A stretch of DNA of 64,000 nt from Posidonia oceanica (Eukaryota; Streptophyta; Magnoliopsida; Alismatales; Posidoniaceae). The notes under the pieces are model-generated. The model was not told the DNA's origin, did not search any database, and worked only from the letters and a program-made list of their open reading frames with translations. The position numbers were made by a program, and so were the translations under genes. The stretch lies in assembly GCA_037176725.1 (NCBI GenBank), contig JAZBRS010000077.1, forward strand, positions 1,798,001 to 1,862,000, given 5' to 3'. Shown piece by piece: positions 44,687 to 55,440 of the stretch; positions within the stretch are counted from its first letter, which is position 1; each line of letters opens with the position of its first letter.

Positions 44687-45986
44687 AGCTAGACTCCGGC
44701 TTTCGTTCCCGGCTTTTCGCTCGCCTGTTTTCGCAGTTTTGCCTGTCTTGTGTGCCTTCTTTGCCTGCTTTGCTCGTTTTTCTGTGCAAACTCCTAGAAA
44801 GTCGCTTTGTGGCTACTTTGCTTAGGTTTTGCACCTCTTTCGCCTCGGTTTGCGCTCCCTTTCGCTTGGCTTTGCTTCTCTGCTTGTTTATTTACTTATT
44901 GTCTTGCTTATGCTCTTACTTCCTTTACAGCTTACTTGTCTTTATTTTCCTTGCCTTACTTGCTTATTACTGCTTTAGTTATCGCACATTGCATGTCTAC
45001 ATACTTGTTTGGCAACAATACATGCTTTTTAAATGTTGAATGCTTCTTTTACACCTTTGCTATGTCACTACGCACGCACATGCATGCCTTTTGACTCGAT
45101 GAATGTTTTTCTTCACCATTATGCTCACAAACACCTGCACATGCCATGCACTTGCCTTTTGTTGTGTTGTATGATTGTCTGCCTGCCATGCTTGACTGAT
45201 TTTCTTCCCTTTCGCACATGCCATGCCTAGGATAGTAGAGACTTGTTTGCTCTCCCCATGGTTAACTAAAAACCGCAAGTAAAAAGAACTCCTAGGAGCA
45301 ACTAGAGACTCTGAACAATCCTTCACCCCCTTGGGTTAATAAAATATGCAAGATAAAAGACTTTAAGCATTTGCATAAGCATCATATAGGGCATGCATTC
45401 TTCTCATCTGAGTCCACCTATTAGTCTACGAAGGACGGTCCCGGCTTCTTGTTCCACCGCTTTGGGCGTGGCACGAGTCAGTCGGTCTGTCCCCCCCTCG
45501 TCCGGGGGTCGTGTCAGTGTTAGTAGAGGGTACCACCCACGCTTTGGCGGGGTAGAGGCCACCAACGCACCACCCTGTCATTTCCTGAGCTTTGGGCTGG
45601 GAGTTAGACAGGGAACCTACTTTTCTGACCTGAGTCGGTGACCCGTACACCCAGGGATATCCGAAGTAGATTACCTTACTAGGACACACTAGTTAGGTGA
45701 GGGGGGCGTACTAGAAAGCATGCATATCATTCATGCCATTTAACTAACTCATTTGCATTCATCTTTTAGTTTCTAACCCCTAATTTCCTTCTATTGTGTC
45801 AGCGTGATCGGTAAGCAAGTTTCCCTTTGCCAGAGCTCGAGTACCAACCCCCGTTGACACCCCTTTTGCAACTTCATTCGCGACCATTCCCCCTCTAAGC
45901 TATCCACGTTTGTGACGATAGCTCCTCTTAGGACTCACTGCTTGAACACTCGTCGCAGCCCTATTCTCACGTGATCTAGGTCAGCA
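44687..45986 (+). other. untranslated leader of B
   Basis: The T-rich first part (to about 45,230) is followed by a block conserved with A and D (45,398-45,680). In it CCCCC and GGGGG arms around TCGTC, near 45,490-45,510, can form a strong hairpin, and GAGGGTACCACCCACGCTT follows. TTCTATTGTGTCAG ending at 45,802 is a possible splice acceptor 185 bases before the gag ATG. No gene. Confidence 0.6.
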
Positions 45987-48065
45987 ATGGCCCAGTACGT
46001 TAGTGAGCCTCTTTTCACTCCTGTCACGGAGGGTGTTTCCATTCCGGCCCCTCCGGTTGCTCCTTCTGTCCCCCTTGTTCCCCCTCCGACGCCAGGGTTT
46101 CCTCACCTGACGTCTCTAGGTTCTCAGTACGTCCCGGGACAGTGGCAAGCATCTCTTCCTCCGGATCTGGTCACCGAATCTATCTTGACGACCGTTACTC
46201 GCGTTTCGGAGACGCCACTGCCCCCTCCATCCCAGGGATACGTCGCTTTCGACATCCCTTCCACCGTCGCTGCGACCTTTGCTGTAGAATCCTTTCCTCC
46301 CGGACAGTCTGTGTCCGTGCCACTTGTTTCTCAGCCTTCGCCGGCACTGCACTTCAGCGTCCCCACTGGCGAGACGCCCGAAGCGCAGTACCAGCACCTG
46401 ATGGAGCTTGCCCAGAGACTGCAGGGCATGGCTCTATCGGTTCGTCCTTCCTCTATTCCTGTCGTTCCTGAGTTTCCTCTGAGGCCAGTTCCTGCATTCC
46501 ATGCATCGACCTCCACACCTCCGCCTCGACCATCGTCTCAACTGCTCACGGTTCTGACGATGGGGGCCCGTTTACTGCCTCCTGCTGCACAACACTTAGC
46601 ACAGCATGCTCCACTTCCCTCTGGTGGTCAGTCTTTTGGACCGGCTGGAGCCCAGTACCTCACTGGCTCGCTGTCTGGCACTCCACCTGTACAGCAACTG
46701 GTGCTCCGTCATTCTACCCCTATCACAGCACAGCATGGCATCTACTCTTCTCCTCTGCACCAAGTCCAGCATCCTGCATACACTCCTGCATACACAGTCC
46801 CCCAGTACGGATACGCCGGCCATCCCGTTGCTCCACCAGGCGACGCTATGGTAGATCCCGAGGAGCACTTAGGTGCGACCCATTCGGCGTATGTGCTCGC
46901 TACCCCTGCTGATCCCTCTCCTACAGCAGCAATCCCAGACCCCATCAATAACCGGATGGACGTCTTGGAGAAAGCACTACGACTAGTGCAGGGTACTGAG
47001 CACCAGACCTACCAATTCCGGGACCTCTGCTGCTTTCCAAAGGCGGTACTCCCTCCGAAGTTCAAGATCCCGGACTTCGAGAAGTATAATGGTAGGGGCT
47101 GCCCCGTAGCACACTTGAAGGCGTATTGCGGTGATCTCGCTCAGCTTCAGGCTGATGAGAGGTTGCTGATCTGCTTGTTCCAGAAGAGTTTGACCGGGCC
47201 GGCACTCAAGTGGTTTACGTTGCTTGACATGTCAGCCATCAAGACTTGGAACGACCTCAGTCAGGCGTTCCTGGAACAATACTCCTTCAACCTCGATCTG
47301 GTCCCAAAGAGGGCGAACTTGATCGCAATCAAGCAGAATTCTGGCGAGCCGTTCGGGGAGTACGTCGGCCGCTAGCGCGCCCTTGCCTCTTAGGTTCGAG
47401 ATAGACCCTCTGACGAGGAGTCTATCGAGATCGTTATCAAAGGGGCGCAGCCGTCTCTCGGAGCTCTGCTTAGCATCCAACCAGTCACTACTTTTGCGGC
47501 ACTCATCAGAGTTGGAGCGCGCGTGGAGAGTTCTTTGCGGAGTGGCAACTTCCCAGCTCTCTCTGCGTTCGCTAAGCAGGCAGTGATCAGTAGTAACAGT
47601 GCCAACAGCAGCGCCTCCAACAACAACAGCGGCTGCAGCAACAATCGCCCGAAGAGGAAGGATTCGCTGAAACCCGCTGTTGCATTCGTCGACTCCCCTG
47701 CTGTGCCTGTTCGCTTGCCATCCCGGCCTGCCCCAGCTCAGATGGTGTACGCTCCTGCACCTAGGAATCCACCCACACCACACATCACTACCACCGCTAG
47801 ACCGGTCTATCCTGCCGCACCGGTTCAGCAAGGCTCATACCAGAGGCAAAGAAGGCCACCCATTGAGAAGCGGAGATTCGCCCCACTGGTGGAACCGCTC
47901 ACGGTCATCTTGCCAAAGGTTGCATCGCTCCTGAAGTTCCTGGAGGTTCGTCCGCCACCAAGTCCTCTACCGCATTGGTTTAGGCCGGACCTCTTCTGCA
48001 ATTACCATCGAAGCGCCGGGCATTCGACGGACAATTGCTTCTCCCTGCGGAACGCTATTTAGGAC
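45987..48065 (+). CDS. gag: gag of element B (three in-frame TAG)
   Basis: Start at the ATG of MAQYVSEPLF, conserved in D and A. Residues 1-330 are Pro/Ser/Ala-rich. About 345-500 form the capsid-like retrotransposon gag core (PPKFKIPDFEKYNGRGCP, FQKSLTGPALKWFTL, GEPFGEYVGR). Then comes a Ser/Asn-rich linker and a knuckle with C671, H674, H679 and C684, a C-x2-H-x4-H-x4-C variant of the usual CCHC. TAG at codon 463 replaces tryptophan; those at 469 and 692 replace glutamine, judged from the other copies. Gag would form the particle and bind the RNA. The frame runs on into protease. Confidence 0.85.
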
Positions 48066-49880
48066 TTGATCGAATCGGGAACGATTGTGATCGACACGCA
48101 CGAGGCATCCACTCAAGCACACACTCATGCATCTGCACACTCAGCCGTTCCCCCTCATTCTGGCATCACCCGCCAACCCTTACCGGAGCACTCTTATTCG
48201 GGAGGGGCGGGAACCTCAGGCATCCACTCTGTCTTTCCTTCTGGGCCTGCTACCTCTGTGGTAGACCCTTCTTATCTCATCTCTGACATCTCTGAGCCTT
48301 TCCCTCAAGATCTCTATCTCGCGGCAGTTGCCGGCTCCGAGTCGGGAATTCACATGATTCGACCGCGTGCCAGGCCGGAGCGCCCTCTCGCGCCTCCCAC
48401 CGTGCTTCCCCAGGCTCAATCCCCTGTGCACCTTCTAGCTAGGGCCCAGCCTAGTTCCCCCATCCTCCTCTTAGGGCGACCTCAGCTACACCTTCTAGGC
48501 AGACCTCAACCTGCCCCAACCTTCCCACCCCAACAACCATACCCTCTAGAGAGACCTCAGTACCCCGTAGGTCCCCCTGTAACCTCTCCTGTGCTCGCAG
48601 CACGTGCTCCAGTCGTCATTGATTTGACCCTGGACACCCATCACCTCCCTTACAGCTACGCCACAGAGATGTGCGCGGAAGCAACGCGATCGGGGAGGGT
48701 TTACAGGCCCCTAACACCGACAATTAGGCCAACTCCTCTTAGACCTGTTATGCCCCCACCCTCTAACCAACCCATAGCAGATCTAACCTCGAGCCAGCCT
48801 ATAGCTAGCCAGATTCTTGCCCAACCTGTAGTAACCCAACTTCCTGCCACTACCCCCTTAGAGCCTGCCAGAACTACCCCTCCCCTTGCCAAAAAGAGCC
48901 AACCTAAGGCAGACTTGACCTCCCAGCTTAAGAAGGTCAAAGCCGACATTTCTATCTGGGACTTGATCCACACCTCTGCCGAACACCGCGAGGTTTTTCT
49001 TCGCGTGTTCCAGGCTGCCCGTGTGTCCCAGTCCATTGAGCCTTCAGCCTTGGAGAGCATGGTTGGGTTGATTGTGGAGCCCCAGGTCATCTCTTTTACG
49101 AGTGATGAGCTGCCTCCGGCGGGGATTAATCACAACCAGCCCCTATTCGTCACGATGCAGTTCAAAAACTTTCGCATTCCCCTAACACTGGTTGATAATG
49201 GGTCAGGCCTTAACGTCTGCCCCTTGCGTACTGCAACCAAGCTCGGATTCAAAGCCAAGGACATCACGCCAGTCATGAAGGGAATGACAGCCTTTGACAA
49301 CACTCACCATGATGCTCTAGGGATCCTGATTATTCCTCTTGCTATTGGCCCGGTTGTCTTTGACGTAGAATTCTATGTCGTCGACTTGAAGCCGAACTTC
49401 AATCTTCTGCTTGGGCGCCCTTGGCTCCACAAGCATCAGGTTATTCCTTCGACCCTCCATCGAATGATAAAGTACCGTCGCGGCGACGATGTCATTGTCG
49501 TCATGGCGGAGAACTTTGAGAAGGAGCGGATCGAAGCAGTCTCCCCCGTGTCTTCGCAATCTATCCCGTTTGACCCCGAGACTTCTGAAGCCCTATATCG
49601 CGTTAATCAGTGCGAGCTGGTTAACTTCATTCCTGATCCTGAACGTGTCAACTCCTTGACCGTTCACAGCAACCCCTTTCGAATGATCGAGAATGTATGT
49701 CACAGGTGGGGTTACATAAAGGGTATGCCACTCGGGCGTCACGGCCAGGGGATCGTAGAGCCGATCGTAGCAGTGGAGCGAAGGAAATCTGAAGGCCTCG
49801 GCTACAGAGCCCAAGACCAACGAAGATCACTGCTCTCAGCTCAACAATCCAGAATCAGCCATTCCCAGAGACCTCACTAA
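48066..49880 (+). CDS. pro: protease with G-patch, element B
   Basis: Same frame as gag; 604 open codons, the first ATG being just after the TAG at 48,060. Residues 1-290 are a Pro-rich linker. The aspartic protease core has D377-N-G-S380 in LVDNGSGLNVCPL and LLLGRPW at 447-453. Residues about 543-582 look like a G-patch (WGYIKG, LGRHGQGIVEP, GLGY), an RNA-binding motif placed after protease in several retroelements. The frame ends at TAA 49,878. Pol is in the next frame, whereas in A the two are in one frame with a stop, so a small indel near 49,800-49,850 probably split B. The enzyme would cleave the polyprotein. Confidence 0.85.
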   Translation: MIESGTIVIDTHEASTQAHTHASAHSAVPPHSGITRQPLPEHSYSGGAGTSGIHSVFPSGPATSVVDPSYLISDISEPFPQDLYLAAVAGSESGIHMIRPRARPERPLAPPTVLPQAQSPVHLLARAQPSSPILLLGRPQLHLLGRPQPAPTFPPQQPYPLERPQYPVGPPVTSPVLAARAPVVIDLTLDTHHLPYSYATEMCAEATRSGRVYRPLTPTIRPTPLRPVMPPPSNQPIADLTSSQPIASQILAQPVVTQLPATTPLEPARTTPPLAKKSQPKADLTSQLKKVKADISIWDLIHTSAEHREVFLRVFQAARVSQSIEPSALESMVGLIVEPQVISFTSDELPPAGINHNQPLFVTMQFKNFRIPLTLVDNGSGLNVCPLRTATKLGFKAKDITPVMKGMTAFDNTHHDALGILIIPLAIGPVVFDVEFYVVDLKPNFNLLLGRPWLHKHQVIPSTLHRMIKYRRGDDVIVVMAENFEKERIEAVSPVSSQSIPFDPETSEALYRVNQCELVNFIPDPERVNSLTVHSNPFRMIENVCHRWGYIKGMPLGRHGQGIVEPIVAVERRKSEGLGYRAQDQRRSLLSAQQSRISHSQRPH

Positions 49881-49944
49881 CTTTACCAGTGCAGGAACCC
49901 TGGGATCGACCGACGATCAAGACACGGCACCGACAGAGGATTGG

Positions 49945-52104
49945 GTGTGTGTTGAGGACTACTACTCGGATGAGGAGCAGTCTGGCACAATAGAGGCAGT
50001 CCCAACCGGCACAGCAGAAACAGTGATCAGAGCAGAGGCCACACAGTCAATCTATTCAGCTCTTCCTCTGGCAGAAACAGCAGGCAGCTCAGCGGGCCCT
50101 ATGGCAGAACTGGCAAGTTCCCACTCTTTTGCAACCACATCAGCTTCCCAAGTACAGACAGCAGTAGTGCAAGAGTCAGAGACACTCCTTCTGGTAGAAC
50201 CAAGCATGCTACCAGCGGTCACAGTTACATCAGTGCCACTGTCCCTATCTCTGGAGGGGCAGTTAATCAATACAGTCAGCAGCGCGGCTCAGCCCGCTTC
50301 AGCATCCACATCTCCAGGAATGCAGCAGGCGCAGTCCGCTTCGCATCCTCCCGACAACCAGCAGCAGCTCTCATGGCAAGACCCCATGGCGTCAGAGGCT
50401 GTACTCTCTCAGTTACGGCCCGATACAAAAGGCCAACTGAGCACTACACTCTCCGGGCCCTTGAGCCCTCTGAAGAGCACCCCTGCTTACTCTCCAACAG
50501 TGACCCTGGCAGCATATCCATCTATGGCACCGCTGACTTGTCTATTTGGGCCTTCTACATCAGAGTTGCCGCCATCAGACGCGCCCGTGAACCAGATCAT
50601 GCAGATTCCAAGGGCAGCAATCCGTCTTGCAGCCGGGCCAGTGCCGCAGGCCCCCGGCGCCTACTACGTCGACTCCCCCTCGGACGAGGAAGAAGGAGTG
50701 GCGATAGAAGCCCAGGTCGATTCTTGGATGTCTGACTTAGAGCTACTCTATCAAGAACAAATCAAGTCGATAGCAGAAGACCTGGCAGAGCATCAAGCCG
50801 CAGAAAGGAAAGGGAAAGCCGTGGTTACGGACCCTCCTCTGCAAGAAGACCATGCCTCTATCATGGTCCTGGAAGAAGACTCAGCAGCGCGGGACTCCCC
50901 TAGACCAGATGAGCTCATTACTCTCCAATCAGAAGGCGGGTCTAGGTGGTTTGTGCAACACATGCCTCATTTGAGCAGCATAGCGAGCGGTAATGCCCAA
51001 ATCAGCCGCCGGTCCGGCATACCCTCCCCAAGCACACTGGAAGACCCAGAGGAGGAAGCATCAGCAGTGCAAGCAGCAGCAGTAACAGAGCAGAAAGCAG
51101 AATCAGTAACGGAGCTGTCAGCAGCCCCAGCAGCAGAACAGTTAGCAGCATCAGCAGCAGAATCGGCAAGGCCCTCAGCAGAATCAGCAGAGCACTCAGC
51201 AGAATTAGTCAGGCCAGAGCAAACAGCAGAAGGAATTGCTGGGACGGAGGTCGCGCACCGAGGCTACAAGAACACTCGAGTAAGCGTGACCATCCTGAAG
51301 CATCACCAGGGCCAAGCAGCAGAACACATACACTCTTTCGACATCACAAGTCCTTCGTTTGAGAAAGAGATCCTCTCGGAACTTATTGCTTATAGAGAGG
51401 AGGATGATACGGGCATGGATGAGACTGATGAATCATTGCCCGAGTTCCAGCCCTATGATGACGACCCAGAAGGCCCCAACCTCCATGTTGAAGAAGAAAC
51501 GGAGGTTGTCAACATCGGCACAGCTGAGGAAGTCAGAGAAGTTCGTATCAGTGCCCAGCTGTCCTCCCAGGCTCGAGCAGAGTTCATCGCATTCCTGAAA
51601 GAATATGCGGATGTCTTCACCTGGTGTTACGAGGATATGGTCGGCCTTGACATAGAAGTAGTAGTGCACAATCTGCCCTTAAACCCGGATGCCAAGCCAG
51701 TGAAGCAGAAACTAAGAAGATGGCGACCACAGTGGCTGCTCATGATCAAAGAAGAGATAATGAAGCAGCTCAGGGTCAACTTTCTGAAGGTCGTTCTTTA
51801 TCTTGAATGGCTGGCAAACATTGTACTTGTGCCCAAGAAAGATGGCCGAATCCGGATCTGCATCGACTACAGGGACCTGAACAAGGCGAGTCCCAAGGAC
51901 GACTTTCCATTGCCTCACTTTGACGTCCTAGTCGACAATACAGCGGGCCACAAGATGCTCTCCTTCATGGACGGCTTTTCTGGATACAATCAAATCAAAA
52001 TGGCAGAAGAAGACATGGAAAAGACTTCATTCATTACCCCTTGGGGAGTCTTCTACTACCAAGTCATGCCGTTCGGCCTAAAAAATGCTGGTGCGACCTA
52101 TTAG
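49945..52104 (+). CDS. pol: spacer and N-terminal reverse transcriptase, element B
   Basis: Open for 719 codons; the first codon here is GTG and the frame can be read upstream to about 49,840, so this is not a true start. Residues 1-440 are an acidic, Ala/Ser/Glu-rich spacer with an AES/AEH-rich tract near 51,070-51,220. About 560-719 are the RT fingers and palm: VPKKDGRIRICIDYRDLNKASP, FMDGFSGYNQIKM, TPWGVFYYQVMPFGLKNAGATY. It ends at TAG 52,102, where A has a glutamine codon; the frame continues directly into the YVDD segment. The spacer is where Ogre elements are reported to have an intron. Confidence 0.85.
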   Translation: MCVEDYYSDEEQSGTIEAVPTGTAETVIRAEATQSIYSALPLAETAGSSAGPMAELASSHSFATTSASQVQTAVVQESETLLLVEPSMLPAVTVTSVPLSLSLEGQLINTVSSAAQPASASTSPGMQQAQSASHPPDNQQQLSWQDPMASEAVLSQLRPDTKGQLSTTLSGPLSPLKSTPAYSPTVTLAAYPSMAPLTCLFGPSTSELPPSDAPVNQIMQIPRAAIRLAAGPVPQAPGAYYVDSPSDEEEGVAIEAQVDSWMSDLELLYQEQIKSIAEDLAEHQAAERKGKAVVTDPPLQEDHASIMVLEEDSAARDSPRPDELITLQSEGGSRWFVQHMPHLSSIASGNAQISRRSGIPSPSTLEDPEEEASAVQAAAVTEQKAESVTELSAAPAAEQLAASAAESARPSAESAEHSAELVRPEQTAEGIAGTEVAHRGYKNTRVSVTILKHHQGQAAEHIHSFDITSPSFEKEILSELIAYREEDDTGMDETDESLPEFQPYDDDPEGPNLHVEEETEVVNIGTAEEVREVRISAQLSSQARAEFIAFLKEYADVFTWCYEDMVGLDIEVVVHNLPLNPDAKPVKQKLRRWRPQWLLMIKEEIMKQLRVNFLKVVLYLEWLANIVLVPKKDGRIRICIDYRDLNKASPKDDFPLPHFDVLVDNTAGHKMLSFMDGFSGYNQIKMAEEDMEKTSFITPWGVFYYQVMPFGLKNAGATY

Positions 52105-52110
52105 AGGGCC

Positions 52111-53811
52111 ATGACTGCACTGTTCCACGACCTCATGCACCAAGAAGTAGAGGTCTATGTAGACGACATGATCGCTAAAACCAAAAAGCCTGAAGATCAT
52201 CTTACCTATCTCAAAAAGCTCTTTGACCGTCTACGGAAGTACAAGCTACGCCTGAATCCCAAGAAGTGCGTATTCGGGGTGTCTTCTGGCAAATTGCTCG
52301 GCTACATTGTTAGCCAAAGGGGGATTGAGGTGGACCCGTTGAAAGCACAAGCCATCGTGGACATGCCACCCCCAAGGACTGAAAAAGAAGTCAGAAGTCT
52401 GCTTGGGCATTTACAATATATTAGCCGCTTCATTGCACAGCTTACGCCCATCTGCGAGCCCATATTCAAGCTCTTGAAGAAGAATGCGCAGATTCACTGG
52501 AGCGAGGAGTGTCAGGCTGCATTTGCCAAGATCAAGCAGCTGCTGATCAAGCCTCCTGTCCTGGTCCCGCCTACACCCGGGAGACCTTTGCTTCTCTACC
52601 TTTCTACCACGCAGCATTCCATGGGTGCCGTCTTGGGCCAACATGACGAATCTGGTAGAAGGGAGTGCGCCATCTATTACATGAGCAAGAAATTTAATGA
52701 ATGCGAAGCCAGGTACAGTACACTAGAGAAGACCTGTTTGTCCCTTGTCTGGGCTGCACAGAAACTAAGGCACTACATGATGGCATACCCAGTACAGCTC
52801 TTATGCCGGCATGATCCTATCAAGTTCCTTTTCCAAAAGCCAGCCATGGTGGGCAGATGTGCTAAGTGGCAGGTGTTATTGTCTCAGTACGACATCACCT
52901 TTGTCACACAGAAATCCATGAAGGGTCAGGCCATGGCAGACCATCTTGCTGACCTTCCTCTGCCTGAATACCAACCCCTCCAGACACAATTCCCTGATGA
53001 AGACATCCTCTTCGCAATGGAGGACTCTGAGCAAAAAAATCCTGAAGAACAAGAGGAATGGCAGCTTTACTTTGATGGTGCAGTCAACAAAAAGGGCCGA
53101 GGCGTAGGCGCAGTACTAACCACGCCCCAGGGACAGATGATTCCCTTCGCGAGGAAGCTGACTTTCGCATGCACAAACAATGAAGCGGAGTATGAAGCAT
53201 GCATCCTAGGGTTGAAAGTCGCCCTCGAACATGAGGCGCAGAAGCTGCATGTGCACGGTGATGCCATGCTGGTAATTTCTCAAGTGAACGGCGACTGGAG
53301 GACAAAAGATCCCAAGCTTGTACCGTACCACGAACACCTGCTGAGACTGATGGAAGAATTTGAGAGCATCTGCTTCACATACATGAACAGAGCCAAGAAC
53401 GCGTACGCAGACACATTGGTAACTTTGGCATCCTGGCTCACTATATCTGAAGACGGTGAAGTGGATGTATCTGTTACTCACATTGAGCAGCCTGCATATT
53501 GCCTGAACATAGAAGAGGCGGATCCAGCAGAGGAGCAGCCCTGGTATCGAGATATAAAATCTTTCCTGGAGTCTGGCAGCTTTCCTCCCGATACCGCAGC
53601 AGCAGACAAGAGAACTCTGGCGCGTCTGGCGTCAAAGTATGTGTTGGGGGCTGGGCAGCTATACAGAAGGTCATACAATCAGATGCTACTGCGCTGCCTG
53701 AACAAATCGGAGGCTGACACGCTGATGCTCCAAGTGCATGCGGGGACCTGTGGCCCGCACATGAACGGCGTCCTCCTGGCCAAGAAGATCATGCTCCAGG
53801 GATATTTCTAG
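52111..53811 (+). CDS. pol: RT palm/thumb, two RNase H domains, integrase N-terminus, element B
   Basis: Same frame after the TAG; 566 codons. VYVDDM (YVDD at residues 16-19) is the RT catalytic box. FGVSSGKLLGYIVSQRGIEVDP and LLGHLQYISRFI follow. The first RNase H has LYLSTTQHSMGAVLG where a catalytic Asp is usual, so it looks inactive. Residues 317-445 form a second, archaeal-type RNase H with D322 (YFDGAVNKKG), the Glu of NNEAEYEACI and the Asp of VHGDAML. VHAGTCGPHMNG begins the integrase zinc module. The frame ends at TAG 53,809, tryptophan in the family. It would copy RNA to DNA and remove the RNA strand. Confidence 0.87.
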   Translation: MTALFHDLMHQEVEVYVDDMIAKTKKPEDHLTYLKKLFDRLRKYKLRLNPKKCVFGVSSGKLLGYIVSQRGIEVDPLKAQAIVDMPPPRTEKEVRSLLGHLQYISRFIAQLTPICEPIFKLLKKNAQIHWSEECQAAFAKIKQLLIKPPVLVPPTPGRPLLLYLSTTQHSMGAVLGQHDESGRRECAIYYMSKKFNECEARYSTLEKTCLSLVWAAQKLRHYMMAYPVQLLCRHDPIKFLFQKPAMVGRCAKWQVLLSQYDITFVTQKSMKGQAMADHLADLPLPEYQPLQTQFPDEDILFAMEDSEQKNPEEQEEWQLYFDGAVNKKGRGVGAVLTTPQGQMIPFARKLTFACTNNEAEYEACILGLKVALEHEAQKLHVHGDAMLVISQVNGDWRTKDPKLVPYHEHLLRLMEEFESICFTYMNRAKNAYADTLVTLASWLTISEDGEVDVSVTHIEQPAYCLNIEEADPAEEQPWYRDIKSFLESGSFPPDTAAADKRTLARLASKYVLGAGQLYRRSYNQMLLRCLNKSEADTLMLQVHAGTCGPHMNGVLLAKKIMLQGYF

Positions 53812-53817
53812 CAGACC

Positions 53818-54783
53818 ATGGAAGCTGACTGCTGCCGGTTCGTGCGTAGATGCCACAACTGTCAGATTCATGGTAACTTCATCAAGGCCCCTCCACATCA
53901 GCTGCACAACATGTCCTCGTCGTGGCCTTTCTCCACCTGGGGGATCGATGTCATTGGCGCCATCCACCCTACTGCTTCAAACGGTCATCGTTACATTCTG
54001 GTAGCGATCGATTACTTTACCAAGTGGGTGGAAGCAGCCTCTTACAGAACAGTCACCGCTGCGGCAACAGAAAAATTTATCAAGAACAATATCATTGCCC
54101 GATATGGGGTCCTGCACTCAGTCATCTCTGATAATGGCACAAACTTCATTGCCAAAAGGATCGAGGAATTCCTACAAAGTCTCAAGATCAAGCATCATCG
54201 ATCCTCACCCTATCGGCCACAGATGAACGGAGCTGTGGAGTCTGCAAACAAGAACATTGTCAAGATTCTGAAGAAAATGGCAGAAACCCACAAGGATTGG
54301 CACGACAAGCTCCCGTACGCACTCTGGGCGTACAGGACATCAATCCGGACCTCTACAGGAGCCACCCCGTACTCTCTGGTGTACGGAATGGAAGCGGTGT
54401 TACCTGTTGAAGTAGAGATCCCCTCTCTGCGGATCCTACGAGAAGCTGAGTTGGAAGAGGCAGAATGGGTCGAAGACCGCTGCATCCAACTGAACTTAAT
54501 TGATGAGCGCAGACAGCAAGCTATGCACAACGCTCACTGCTATCAGAAGCGGATGGCCAGAGCATTCCTGAAGAAGGTCCAGCCCCGAAGCTTTCAGCCA
54601 GGGGACCTTGTCTTGCGCACCATTCATTTGCCTGACGGTCGAGGGAAATTCCGACCCAATTGGCGTGGCCCCTTTGTGGTCAAGCAGATCTTTTCGGGAG
54701 GCGCTGCAACTCTTGAGGATATGGATCGGGTCGAGCAGTCTGAGCCCGTCAACCTCTGCTATCTAAAGAAGTACTATCAGTAG
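53818..54783 (+). CDS. int: integrase, element B
   Basis: Same frame after the TAG; 321 codons. C12-x2-C15 (RRCHNCQ) completes the HHCC zinc module. The catalytic triad is D44 (GIDVIGAI), D105 (ISDNGTNF) and E141 (GAVESANKN), a D,D-35-E spacing. The C-terminal part (FQPGDLVLRTIHLPD, NWRGPFVVKQIFSGGAA) is a GPY/F module with no chromodomain seen. It ends LKKYYQ and TAG. It would join element DNA to the chromosome. Apart from the upstream stops the domain looks intact. Confidence 0.9.
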   Translation: MEADCCRFVRRCHNCQIHGNFIKAPPHQLHNMSSSWPFSTWGIDVIGAIHPTASNGHRYILVAIDYFTKWVEAASYRTVTAAATEKFIKNNIIARYGVLHSVISDNGTNFIAKRIEEFLQSLKIKHHRSSPYRPQMNGAVESANKNIVKILKKMAETHKDWHDKLPYALWAYRTSIRTSTGATPYSLVYGMEAVLPVEVEIPSLRILREAELEEAEWVEDRCIQLNLIDERRQQAMHNAHCYQKRMARAFLKKVQPRSFQPGDLVLRTIHLPDGRGKFRPNWRGPFVVKQIFSGGAATLEDMDRVEQSEPVNLCYLKKYYQ

Positions 54784-55307
54784 CCGAAAGCGGCCCCGTT
54801 GCAGATGCCCTTCTCCCACTTGCACTCGCATTCTCGCCTCCTGTCACATCTTTTCAAATCATCATCGTCATCCTTTCAACTCTTGCATCAACTCTCTCCA
54901 AAATCATCGTCGTCATCCTCTCAAGCATTGTATCTTTGGCCCGGTGATGAAAACCGGAAGTGCTTGCCTGCTCTGAAAAGAGTCACCCTACCTCACCTGG
55001 CACTACTCAGATGTCTTAACTAGTAAGGGAGCCACCACCAACGAGGACAGGCGAACCGCCTAATCTCGCAAGGACATACACCTTTGAGGGAGAAAAAATG
55101 TTAGGATGTGAGTCTGGAAAAAGCAAGAGTAGACACCTAGGTTTGGGTACATCCAAGGAACAGAAGACGAAGACAGAAGCCGACCCTAGAGATAGGGGGT
55201 GTGTAGTCTAACCCTGCTCCTTCTACCCATCACACAGCAGACCCAAAGCCTAAATCCATTACATTTCAAACACCCTCCTTTTGCCACCAAAATGGGGATA
55301 GCAAAAG

Positions 55308-55440
55308 CCTGAAAAAAAAAGAGAAAAGCAAAACAACGAACATAAAAAAAAGGAGAAAAGAGATAGAACAAAAACCCAAAAAAAAAGGGGGAAAAAAGCA
55401 AGCAAAGCAAAAAAAAAGAGACAAAAAAAAAGAGAAGGAG
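55308..55440 (+). other. purine-rich tract between pol and downstream gene
   Basis: Runs such as AAAAAAAAAGAGAAAAGC and AAAAAAAAAGGGGGAAAAAAG. Counterparts at 31,535-31,640 (A) and 16,370-16,490 (C, T-rich on the plus strand). It could serve as an extra plus-strand primer; this is inference. Confidence 0.45.
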
